From contig CAWGKT010000015.1 of NCBI GenBank assembly GCA_963823215.1, forward strand, positions 168,994 to 232,993: a stretch of 64,000 nucleotides of DNA, written 5' to 3'. The DNA is from CAIWHR01 sp963823215. Its GTDB lineage: Bacteria; Pseudomonadota; Gammaproteobacteria; Burkholderiales; Casimicrobiaceae. A program made the translations under genes and the position numbers. The notes below the pieces were generated by a model, which ran no database searches, was not told the origin of the DNA, and saw only the letters and a list, made by a program, of their open reading frames with translations. Position 1 is the stretch's first letter, and every line of letters begins with the position of its first letter. This document shows positions 46,132 to 54,706 of the stretch, piece after piece.

Positions 46132-46509
46132 TCATTTCTGCCGCGCCTTGCGCGCGGCGTATTTGGAGTCGCGCGCGGCCTTCTGATCCTGTTTGAGCGC
46201 TGCATCGGCCTCCACTTGGGCAACGCGCTCGGCGTCCTTCCGCGCCTCTTCTTCCGTGACAGCGTGTGCTTGTCTGGCTTTCTCAGCCTCGCGTTGAGCG
46301 TCTCTCAGTTCGGCGGTGACCCGGTTCGCGTATTTGTTTTCGGCAGCTCGAATCCTGCGCGCTTCTGCCGTTTCGACCCGTGTGGCCCGCCGCTGGGCAG
46401 ACTGTGCGTCGTTAGCCAGCGCCGTTGCCCGCATCTTTTCCAGCTGGGCTTGCTTCGCCTTGACCGCCGTCTGCAGGCGTTCCGCGAAACCTGGTTCTTT
46501 ACGAGACAT
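46132..46509 (-). CDS. DUF6481-like small charged coiled-coil protein
   Basis: 125 residues from MSRKEPGFAERLQTAVKAKQ. Almost entirely Ala/Glu/Arg/Lys heptads (RIRAAENKYANRVTAELRDA QREAEKARQAHAVTEEEARK) and a C-terminal AARDSKYAARKARQK tail typical of DUF6481. Probably one long helix. Function unknown. It is divergent in style from its neighbours and alone. Confidence 0.75.
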   Translation of the reverse strand: MSRKEPGFAERLQTAVKAKQAQLEKMRATALANDAQSAQRRATRVETAEARRIRAAENKYANRVTAELRDAQREAEKARQAHAVTEEEARKDAERVAQVEADAALKQDQKAARDSKYAARKARQK

Positions 46510-46683
46510 GTCTTCGGTTTCTCTCTTCAAAGCATGCTATAGGCGGCTGATACTGCCCCGTATGTTAGCTTGCGGTCAGGGAAGTTGACCCACTTTTTGA
46601 TCAAATCTTATGGCGCTGCTGGTTTGCGTGTGCGTCGCGCGAATACATGCAAACTGGCCGCCACTTCGATACACACGCGAGGC

Positions 46684-46878
46684 TCAATCGAGCAGGAGTT
46701 TACGCGCCGCTGCACCGGTCGTGCCGACTAGTTTTCGCTTCTCCGCAGCAGGCAGTCTCTTGATCGCCGCCTCCAGCTTGTCGGCCACCGATTGATTCGG
46801 GCAGACGAACTTGGTGACCAGCCGACGTGGGGGATTCGCGCGCGTGTATCGCGCCCCAGTGCCGGGCAGGACCGTCAC
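46684..46878 (-). pseudogene. GIY-YIG endonuclease C-terminal remnant
   Basis: 64 codons reading GTGARYTRANPPRRLVTKFV, CPNQSVADKLEAAIKRLPAA and EKRKLVGTTG. This is the second half of small GIY-YIG nucleases (usually GARYTRxxRPVxLVYxExC...AxxxExAIKxLxRxxKxxLI). The N-terminal GIY-YIG strands are not found upstream in any frame. Confidence 0.55.
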
Positions 46879-47176
46879 CCGCGATTTCGGAATGAATGTC
46901 AGCTATCGGAATACGGCCCCAACGGCCGCTCGGGGCCGGGTGCTGCCGGATGGTCGACGCCATCATCCGGCAGAAGCCGACGCTTCTCGGTCATACGCTC
47001 GAGGAAGCCGACCGTCCGCTTCGCCGGGCTGTCCTTCGAGTTTGCCGGAAGCCGTCGTTCAAGCGACTCCGGAAAGGAGACGCTCAACGGCCAAGTTCGA
47101 CGGCGCAACACCGGCCGCGAAGGGTGCGAGCGCAAACAGAAGCGTCACCCCGCGTAGCGTCCGCTGGAAAGCGTTG

Positions 47177-47716
47177 CTATACGGCCCCCGCCACGGGCCG
47201 CGCCATGATCAAGTCCGTCTGATGGTCCGACCCCAGCCGGAACACGTGGTCCCCGACCCTTTCGAACTGCCACCGTTCGTAGAACGAGATTGCTCGTGCA
47301 TTGCGCTCCCACACCCCGAGCCAAAGCGTTCGGTGGCCAGCAGATCGGGCGGCGTTGAGGCTCGCCCGCATTAGCGCGACCCCGACCCCGTGCCCGATGG
47401 CGCTCCGGTCCACGTAGAGCCGTTGGAGTTCGACCGGGTTCGGCCCGGTCACGCTCCGGTCCGGCGTCCCGGTTCGGAGCTTGGCGTACCCGTCCGGGTG
47501 CTGTTCGCCGTCCATGAACGCGAGTAGGAACGTGTTTACATCATCAGCCAACTCGGCCCGAACACGGTCGAGCGAGAATGATTCACGGACATACACCTCT
47601 ATGTCGTTGGGCGAGTTGTCGTCGGCGAAGGTGTCGCGGAACGTCCGCTCGGCGAGCGCCGACAGCGCCTCGGCGTCGGCCGGGGTGGCGGTACGGATGT
47701 GAGGTTGCTCGAACAT
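47177..47716 (-). CDS. GNAT acetyltransferase, likely integron-type cassette gene
   Basis: 179 residues. MFEQPHIRTATPADAEALSA, FADDNSPNDIEVYVRESFSL, VELQRLYVDRSAIGHGVGVA, LMRASLNAARSAGHRTLWLG and VWERNARAISFYERWQFERV form a standard GNAT fold with acetyl-CoA loop (SAIGHGVG). On the minus strand the gene starts 22 bases after the GTTATAC core of the attC-like site (47738-47801), exactly where a cassette gene would begin. Substrate unknown. Confidence 0.9.
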   Translation of the reverse strand: MFEQPHIRTATPADAEALSALAERTFRDTFADDNSPNDIEVYVRESFSLDRVRAELADDVNTFLLAFMDGEQHPDGYAKLRTGTPDRSVTGPNPVELQRLYVDRSAIGHGVGVALMRASLNAARSAGHRTLWLGVWERNARAISFYERWQFERVGDHVFRLGSDHQTDLIMARPVAGAV

Positions 47717-47737
47717 AGTCGCTAAGGTAGTGAGTCC

Positions 47738-47801
47738 GTATAACGCTCCGGTTCAGCGGCGGGCCGCGCAGCGGACCGTCCGCTGCAACCGATTGTTAGG
47801 C
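47738..47801 (-). repeat. attC-like recombination site between DHFR and GNAT genes
   Basis: Read on the minus strand: core GCCTAAC (47801-47795, perfect RYYYAAC) ... GTTATAC (47744-47738). The stem CGGTT-G-CAGCGG / CCGCTG-AACCG has one unpaired base, with inner GGTCC/GGGCC pairing. This matches attC architecture: two cores, a long imperfect hairpin and an extrahelical base. It lies six bases after the DHFR-family stop codon. Confidence 0.75.
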
Positions 47802-47806
47802 CGCCC

Positions 47807-48445
47807 TCACTGACGCACATAGCGCAAGTGTGTGGCGGCTGGACCATCAAGAACCTTGTCAATGCGAAACTGCGGCCCGGGCTCGCGCAGGTTCTCGAAG
47901 AGACGCCGCCCACCGCCGAACAGCACGGGTGCCAAGGCGATTTCCAGCTCGTCGACGACACCCATGTTCAGGTACTGCTGGATCACATCCGCTCCACCCG
48001 CGATGCGAATATCACGACTGCCTGCGGATTCCCGAGCCAGCTCCAGGGCACGCTCCGGCCCGTCATTGATGAAGTAAAAGGTCGTCCCACCCGGGCGCAC
48101 CCAGGGTTCGCGTTTCTCATGGGTAAGAACGTATACCGGTGTGTGAAACGGAGCCTCCTCAGGCCAGGCGCGCTCGCCTTGGTCGAACATTCGCTTGCCC
48201 ATAATGTTGGCACCGATGCGCTCCGTGGTGCTGCGAAGCAGGTCATTGACCGGGCCGGTCTCTCCCCCTGGTCCGAGCTTGAGGTTCTCGCGGAAGTACT
48301 GTTGATTGATGATCCAGGCCATCAGCGCACCCCACTTGGCGCCCCAGTTCTTGTACTCAGGCTTGTCCCAATTCTCCATGGTCATTCCTTCCGGTGCCAT
48401 GTAGCCATCGAGGCTAAGCCCAATGTTGACGAATACTTTGCTCAT
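47807..48445 (-). CDS. Dihydrofolate-reductase-fold protein (RibD C-terminal type)
   Basis: 212 residues, MSKVFVNIGLSLDGYMAPEG with GAGAGGAG upstream. Family motifs: SLDGYM, NIMGKRMFDQGERAWPEEAP, PVYVLTHEKREPWVRPGGTT, FYFINDGPERALELARESAG, DIRIAGGADVIQQYLNMGVV, DELEIALAPVLFGGGRRLFE. These enzymes reduce pterin- or pyrimidine-like substrates with NADPH; it is not a classical trimethoprim-target DHFR. GTTAGGC (48480-48474 on the minus strand) precedes it and an attC-like site follows, giving a cassette layout. Confidence 0.92.
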   Translation of the reverse strand: MSKVFVNIGLSLDGYMAPEGMTMENWDKPEYKNWGAKWGALMAWIINQQYFRENLKLGPGGETGPVNDLLRSTTERIGANIMGKRMFDQGERAWPEEAPFHTPVYVLTHEKREPWVRPGGTTFYFINDGPERALELARESAGSRDIRIAGGADVIQQYLNMGVVDELEIALAPVLFGGGRRLFENLREPGPQFRIDKVLDGPAATHLRYVRQ

Positions 48446-48773
48446 GATTCTCCTCTCGCATGTTCGGATGTCGGCCTAACAAGAAGTAAATCGTTTGGAT
48501 GATGTGTTAGCAAATAGGCTACGCCGCATAATCGTGCAACGTCAAAGGCAAGTGACTGTTGACGCGAGGAACGCGCCTGCGTGTCGACGGTGTCCCTACG
48601 ATATGCGCGAGCAGGAATGTGATCGCATCGCGCACCATCTATGCCGGGACTTGCAGGGTGCCCGCAGGCCGTCCCGGGCGAATGGCCAACTCAACGACAG
48701 ATTTTGACCGCCTGGCAGAAGGCAGCGAGGGTCTACTTCCGGCCGCGAGTTGCCTTCGCCCGCAGTCGCCACC
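48446..48773. other. Gap with integron-type core upstream of DHFR gene
   Basis: 328 bp; GCCTAAC at 48474-48480 (GTTAGGC on the minus strand) fits a cassette boundary. GTTAGCA at 48512-48518 might be the degenerate partner core, but the spacing is short for a full attC. No gene. Confidence 0.45.
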
Positions 48774-49442
48774 CTAAGCGGACGCTTGAACTGCTCCGGG
48801 ACCCGGCAGCGTATTGAGGCAGAGCCGAAACGTTTCGACGGTAAATTGTTTACTGCCGGCAGACAGGACGTTTCTGGAGTCTTCCGGCGTGAATCCGATT
48901 TGAGTTGCATGCCATTGCAGTTCTTCGTGCCGCAGAAGGTGCATTCCCGGCTCCAGCGGTCGCAGACTGGTGTACGGGGAGGGAGAGACTTCAGGTAGTG
49001 TCTTGTGGGGCACCTGGGATAGCACGGCAAGGATTCCCCTTGGCTTGCAGTGGCGCCGTAGGACGCCCATCGTTCGGGCTACATCGACATACTCGAAAAC
49101 CAGAGCGGCGTATATGAAATCGACAGGCTCAAAAAGCCATGCGGATGTTTGAATATCTCCGACAAGCAGTTTGAGCCCCGGGACGCGCCCATCGTAGCGC
49201 TGCCGTGCCTCTTCGATATATTGCGGATTGATGTCCACCCCAACCACCCGGCTCACGCCGGTGTCGATAAGGCGTTCGAAGCCGTTTCCTCCTGCGCAGC
49301 CGAGGATCGCGACGCTGGACGGAGCATACGTCCTGACGAGGAGATCCAACTGATCAGCAATCAGCTGCGACTGACCGATTGCTGGCAGTGCCATATGCGC
49401 TTCATAGTCTCCGAGAGGAATGTCGAACCATGAATTGCGCAT
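48774..49442 (-). CDS. Class I SAM-dependent methyltransferase
   Basis: 222 residues from MRNSWFDIPLGDYEAHMALP. SAM motif VAILGCAGGNGFERLIDTGV, acidic strand VVGVDINPQYIEEARQRYDG, then LLVGDIQTSAWLFEPVDFIY, AALVFEYVDVARTMGVLRRH and CKPRGILAVLSQVPHKTLPE. Pattern of Methyltransf_11/25 enzymes. Substrate unknown. Ribosome site is weak (CCGGAAC). Single gene. Confidence 0.87.
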   Translation of the reverse strand: MRNSWFDIPLGDYEAHMALPAIGQSQLIADQLDLLVRTYAPSSVAILGCAGGNGFERLIDTGVSRVVGVDINPQYIEEARQRYDGRVPGLKLLVGDIQTSAWLFEPVDFIYAALVFEYVDVARTMGVLRRHCKPRGILAVLSQVPHKTLPEVSPSPYTSLRPLEPGMHLLRHEELQWHATQIGFTPEDSRNVLSAGSKQFTVETFRLCLNTLPGPGAVQASA

Positions 49443-49603
49443 AACGGGTAGTTCCGGTCGGGAGATAAGGAGCGAATTGTCCCACTTTAGAACATGCTTG
49501 CGCGCGTCCGCAATTGGCGGCGTCAAGTTCGTCGACTTCGACCCTCGCCTCGGATGCGAGGGTACTTGCCTCCCAGCGGAACACCCGCAGGACGCCCAAA
49601 CGA

Positions 49604-49635
49604 GAACGCCCGATCCTGCAGAGGACCGGGCGCTC
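49604..49635 (-). terminator. Probable terminator of the alpha/beta hydrolase gene
   Basis: On the minus strand GCGCCCGGTCCT and AGGATCGGGCGTT form a 12-bp hairpin 38 bases after the hydrolase stop, followed by TCTCGTTT. The T-run is poor, so it may need help from Rho. Confidence 0.5.
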
Positions 49636-49672
49636 CGATTCATCGCCGTCTCGGCGGCGTCTTCCTGCCGAA

Positions 49673-51810
49673 TTACGGAAGCACGGAACTGGCCTGCGCA
49701 GCGTTGATATACGCCTGTACATCAGCCGGCAGTAGGAATCCCTTCTTTCCGAGGTCCTCGGCGGCCTTCTTGACTTCCTTCACGTACCCGTCGTGATTCT
49801 TGTAGCGCTCTTCGAGCGAATCACGCGGGTCGCCCGCTGCCAGGCGTTCCGCCTTGGTGGTCTTGAACGGGATGTTCTGGCCATCCGATTCACATCCATC
49901 GTTCCCGCCGTGATAGCCGTCGCGAAGCCCCCAACCGGTCGTGGTCGCGATCGGCGCCTCGACCTCCGGCAAGCGGACCCCCGCCTTTTCGTTGCCATCC
50001 TTGTCGACCTTCGAGACGAAGATCGGGTAAGCGGGACGCCCGGCGACAGAGGGCGGGTAGCTTCCGGGGCGTTCCCGATCAAGCCGATATCCAAGTCGGG
50101 CCCGAAGTCGAGGAAGTATCGCGTCGTGATCACCCCGGTATAGGTCACGCCGGGAATCTCCGGCCAACCCAGGTCCTTTTGCGGCACGATGCCGACCTGC
50201 GAACCGGCCACCGGCACTGCGAACACCCTGTTGCCGCCTTCCGGCACCTCGCTCTTCGGCGGCTTCTTGCCGTAGGCTTACCCAGTCGTCCAGCGCGACC
50301 AGGAGCGCCCGATGGACCGGATAGGGACTGACCGCGTTGCCATACTGCTGGCACACACCCTTGCTCGTGGTACTCCCGACACCATGCGACAAGCCGGAGA
50401 TCAGGTAGAAGCGCACATCGTCCGGATCCTTCAAGTCCTTGCCCTTCGTGTCGCTGTGCAGCAGCGAGCCCGCCTTGACCCAGTATTCGTTGGAGGTATT
50501 GACCTCGAAGCGCTTGGGACAGGTGTTGGTCGCCGTGCAGCGTATCGTCGCGCCCGCCGGTCTGGCCGCTCAGATCGTCGGTCAAGGTCTGGTGGGCGAA
50601 CGGGAACACGCCTTCCGGGTACAGATGGTTCTGCCGGTTGCGCTCGGTTCTGCCGGTCTGCGCGAATCGATAGTTGATCTGATCGCCGCTGCCGCCGCCG
50701 GTGTGGCTCAGTATTCCGTCGAGCGACGCGCTGGCCGTCTTCGTCCTGGTTGAAGCCCAGCGCCACGAAATCGTTCAAGGTGCGCGAGGGCTGCGAGATG
50801 GAATAGCTGAACGTGTTCTGCACGTCGCCGGCGAGCGGATTGCCCACTCCGGTCGCGTGCCGCAGGAAGGAGATGAAATCGCGCGTCGCCGCCAGACCGA
50901 TTCCGGCCACCACGGGATTCTTCGCCACGTACGTGAATTCGTAGATATAGCTCATGCGTAAACGGCCCGGCGGGCGTCAGCTTGATTGCCGTTCCGGCCG
51001 TCGGTCCGACTGTCGACGTGTAGTCCCAGCCCGTGGCGGGCACCACCGTCGGAGGGTCGTTGAGGAACGCCCGCCTGGTCAGCGTTGCCCCGGTCTTGGT
51101 CGTCGCGTCGCCGCCGGAAAGGTGAGCGGGCTCGTCATTGTCGTCGCGTTGTCGAAGACGATGTATTCGTAGGAACGACCGGTGATCGTCGAGAGTCCAT
51201 CCGTCGCGACCGGAACGGTTATCTTCATATCGTCCGTAGTCGATCGCGCCAAAATCCCACCCGTTCGACACTATGGTGTAGCCTAGGTTCATGAGGAAAC
51301 CCGTGCCGGCATCCGCGGCGGTCGTCGGATTGTTGGTCAGTGCGGTGTCGTTGAAGCGGTTCAAGCGCATTTCGCCGCGGTTGTTGAAGTCGAAGAACAT
51401 GCGGTGGTTGCCGGTGCTCAATGTGATCGGCTTGATGATGATGAAGTCCATCGAGTACTGCGACCAGATCGCCGACTGCCGGCGCAAGATCGATGTCCGT
51501 GATTATGTCGTTGCGTGGATCCAGACGGTTGAGCGTCGCCGGTGGCCGTGCCGCGAATCTTCTCGTACTGGCCGACGGCGCCAAACGACGCCCCGCCAAA
51601 GGTGGGCACGTTATTCGGGAGGGCGCAGTAAGTGGGCGACTGCGACCGGCTGCAATCGATGCTCATGCCGGTAATGACGGCCTCGGCGGCCGGTGCCGCA
51701 ACCAATGCGCCGGCCGCGGCCAACGCACCCACGATTGCAACGTAAACGGGCCTCTGCTGCGGGTTTGCCTGCGCGCCAGCTAGTCGCCCGCGTGCTCTCT
51801 TTGCAGCCAT
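49673..51810 (-). CDS. Alpha/beta hydrolase domain protein (PF20091-like), many frameshifts
   Basis: The ATG at 51810 has AGGAGAGG upstream and opens MAAKRARGRLAGAQANPQQR with a signal peptide (GALAAAGALVAAPAAEAVIT). Over at least six frames one finds FGAVGQYEKIRGTATG, FDFNNRGEMRLNRFNDTALT, GFLMNLGYTIVSNGWDFGAI, EFTYVAKNPVVAGIGLAATR, DFISFLRHATGVGNPL, DVRFYLISGLSHGVGST, AYPIFVSKVDKDGNEKAGVR, LPEVEAPIATTTGWGLRDGY and ERLAAGDPRDSLEERYKNHD. This is the long exported hydrolase family around 700 residues. The number of breaks exceeds any other gene here, so genuine decay is possible. Confidence 0.72.
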
Positions 51811-52895
51811 GATTTCCTCTCCTAATTGATGGTTGCCGGAAGGCGCGGATTGTTGGGTCAAGCCCCGGTCCGTCCGGCGGCCGCGTGTGCGGCGAAAGAA
51901 GTTGAGCGATCCAGTGTTCAGTGTCCCGATCGGTGGATCAATATCCGACCCCAAACGGGGTCGATCCGATCGTGAGCCATGCTTTCCCTGGTTGACGGAT
52001 TGACGCTTTCGCCATTGCGTTCGTGAAAGCGACGGCAGGCGCATCGGACGGCGAGCGCTTGTGCAACCGAACGGCTCAATCCTATGCGAGCGTAGATCCT
52101 AACCGGTTTGCAAACACAGATGTCAACTACTTGCATTAGTGTTCGCGCAAGGCGCTGCGGCAGAACGATCGCGCTGCAGCGCACAAGACAGTGCTGCGCC
52201 CCACTATCGGGTGCGAGGTTTGCCGGCGTATTCGAAGCCACTGCAACCAGTGTCACGGCCGAGTGATCCACCGACCGACCGGTGATCATCGTCCCCTGAG
52301 CCGATACAACAGCTCACCCGCCCGCGGCACGGCTCGCAAAGGCCGGCACGCCCAATCCTGTGAAGGGTTCTGCTTCGCAGCAGGGACCGGCACGACTTCG
52401 CCTGTCCGTGCTTATCGCGCGGCCAGTGAAAGTCGCCGCATTCGGTTACCGGGATCCAAAACGGCAATTTCCGGGCTTCGCGTCAGGCCGCTATCGGATC
52501 GACGGCGCCGCCGAACGACCGCTACCAGCGACTTCAACGCATGGCAGCTTCTGGCCGGTTCAAGCCCGCCAATTTCGACCTTGCTGTGCCTGGTAAGGGA
52601 AGTACAGAGGCCGTTGGGCGCGTGCAGTTCTACGCCCGGACCCGACCCGTTGCGGTCCATCCGGGCCTGGGAGAGCTGACGTTCGGCGTGGGTGCGCGAT
52701 GTCGGCCTGCGCCCATTGCCTCGACGAGACAGCGGACAAGTCCCGACTTTGACCGCCATCAAGGCGCGGATGCTCGCGCTTGCGAACAATCGTTGGTCGG
52801 CGGGCAGCGTTCTGCATCGACCTGACCCTGCTTCCTGGAATGGGCCGTCGAACGTATCGCACCAAGATTACTTCCGTCGAACAAAGGAAAAAAGC
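51811..52895. other. Long non-coding gap, 1085 bp
   Basis: Contains the 97-bp repeat copy B (52552-52648) and a CGACCCCAAACGGGGTCG palindrome at 51947-51964. No coding region, transposase piece or RNA gene recognised. Confidence 0.5.
52552..52648 (+). repeat. 97-bp dispersed repeat, copy B
   Basis: Matches the reverse complement of 41816-41912 over 97 bases with about three differences. Unlike copy A it has no transposase remnant attached. Confidence 0.8.
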
Positions 52896-54396
52896 ATGAA
52901 ATCACCTCTCATCGTTGCGTTTTTCGCAATAGCCTTCGCTTGGACGTCCCCAGCCACGGCGCAGTACAAGATGAGCACGCCCATCGCTCCGGGCGTCGCC
53001 ACGCCAGACAGGCTTCAAACGTCCATCGGCACGCTGACCATGACCGACGGCAGTCCCGACTCCGCTACCGCACAAAAGATCTATGACAATCTGGATCGGT
53101 CGCGGGCGCTACAGGCTTACCTGCTGGCCATCCCGATCGTGAACCAGGCCGGCATGCGCGAGTCGATTCGTCAGTTTGGCCCTGACAACCAGACCGATGT
53201 GATCTGGGAGACGCTCGTGGACCCGAAGACCGTGGAGCTGACGGCGAACGATAACACCGTCTACAGCTTCATTTGGCTCGACACACACAAGGGACCGCTC
53301 GTCGTCGAGATTCCGCCCATGGTCCTCGGCGCCATCGACGACTTCTGGTATCGCTGGGTGGCCGATGTCGGCATCACCGGCGCCGACAAAGGACGAGGGC
53401 GGCAAGTATCTCGTTCTGCCGCCTGGGTACACCGGCGAGGTTCCCGCCGGCTATTCGTGGTGCGGCCAAGCACCTACGGCAACTGGATGCCGTTCCGCTC
53501 CTTCCTCGTCGACGGCTCGCCCAAGCCAGGCGTCGAGTCGGTCAAGAAGACCCTGAAGATCTATCAACTCGCGGATGCTGCGAACCCGCCCCCGATGAAG
53601 TTCGTCAATGCCTCCGGCATCCCGTCGAATTTCGTCGCGCCCGGCGACTATTCGTTCTGGAGTCTGCTGAACGAAGTCATCCAGGAGGAGCCGAGCGAGG
53701 GCTCCGACCCGACCACGCTTGGCCTCTTCGCCTCGATTGGGATCGTCAAGGGCCAGCCGTTCAATCCCGACGCGCGGATGAAGAAGATCCTGACAGATGC
53801 GGCGAACATCGGTGCGGTGACCGCGCGTACGCATCGCCTTTCAAGATGCGTGACCCGAAGAGCGTATTACTACCCGAACAGCGCATTGGCGGCTGCCGTT
53901 CTTCGGCGGCTACAAGTTCGAGATCGCGCCAGGGGTCAGCAACCTCGACGGGGCGGCTTTCTTCTACTACTTCGCGACCGGCGTGACGCCCGCGATGGAA
54001 GAGAAGATGGTCGGCCAGGGATCGCAGTACCCTTGGACCGCCCAGGACTCGAAGGGCAACCCCTTCGACGGCGCCAAGACCTACAAGCTGCACCTGCCTC
54101 CGAACATCCCGGTCAAGGACTTCTGGTCGGTCATCGTCTACGACAACCAGACGCGTTCGATGCTGCAGACCGATCAGCAGGCCCCGAGCGTCAGCAGTCA
54201 GGATCAAGGAGTCAAGGTCAACTCGGACGGCTCGGTGGATGTCTATTTCGGCCCCAAGGCGCCTGTAGGGTTGGAGAACAACTGGGTGCAGACGATTCCC
54301 GGCAAGGGCTGGTTCATGATCCTGCGCCTCTATGGCCCACTCGAGCCATGGTTCAACCAGACCTGGCGGCCGGGCGAAATCGAACTCCAACCGTAG
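52896..54396 (+). CDS. DUF1254/DUF1214 exported protein (copy B), several frameshifts
   Basis: Start MKSPLIVAFFAIAFAWTSPA (signal peptide ending ATAQY) with AAAGGAAA upstream. Segments: KIYDNLDRSRALQAYLLAIP, TVELTANDNTVYSFIWLDTH, GPLVVEIPPMVLGAIDDFWY, GGKYLVLPPGYTGEVPAGY, TYGNWMPFRSFLVDGSPKPG, SNFVAPGDYSFWSLLNEVIQ, GAAFFYYFATGVTPAMEEKM and KDFWSVIVYDNQTRSMLQTD. Frame changes near 53395, 53460, 53835 and 53895. About 500 residues. It is a periplasmic (not lipid-anchored) relative of copy A. Ends before a terminator. Confidence 0.85.
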
Positions 54397-54706
54397 CCCG
54401 CCCATCGACCGGATGCAGTGCATGAAGACAGCGGGCGCTTAATGCGCCCGCTGTTCTTAAATACCCGCCCAAGGAAAACGCTAAACTACGAAACACCCGC
54501 TGAACGATTTCACCAATCTGTTGCGTCCACCGGTTGAATCCGCAGCCGTTGAGCCGCCAGCCGGCGTTTCGATTCGGATGGGCGCGTTCGACCCGTTGCT
54601 GTCTGTCGGGCACGAAAGAAGCGGACATCCACCAAGTTCGGTCTCGGCCCACAACCAGCCGTTCGTGACAACCAATTCCTGAGATGGCTGCGCCTGCCGG
54701 CAAAGA
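54397..54706. other. Gap with terminator between convergent genes
   Basis: 310 bp; apart from the hairpin at 54430-54458 nothing recognised. Confidence 0.5.
54430..54458 (+). terminator. Rho-independent terminator after DUF1254 copy B
   Basis: AGCGGGCGC-TTAAT-GCGCCCGCT hairpin followed by GTTCTT, 34 bases after the stop codon. It may also serve the convergent kinase gene. Confidence 0.85.
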
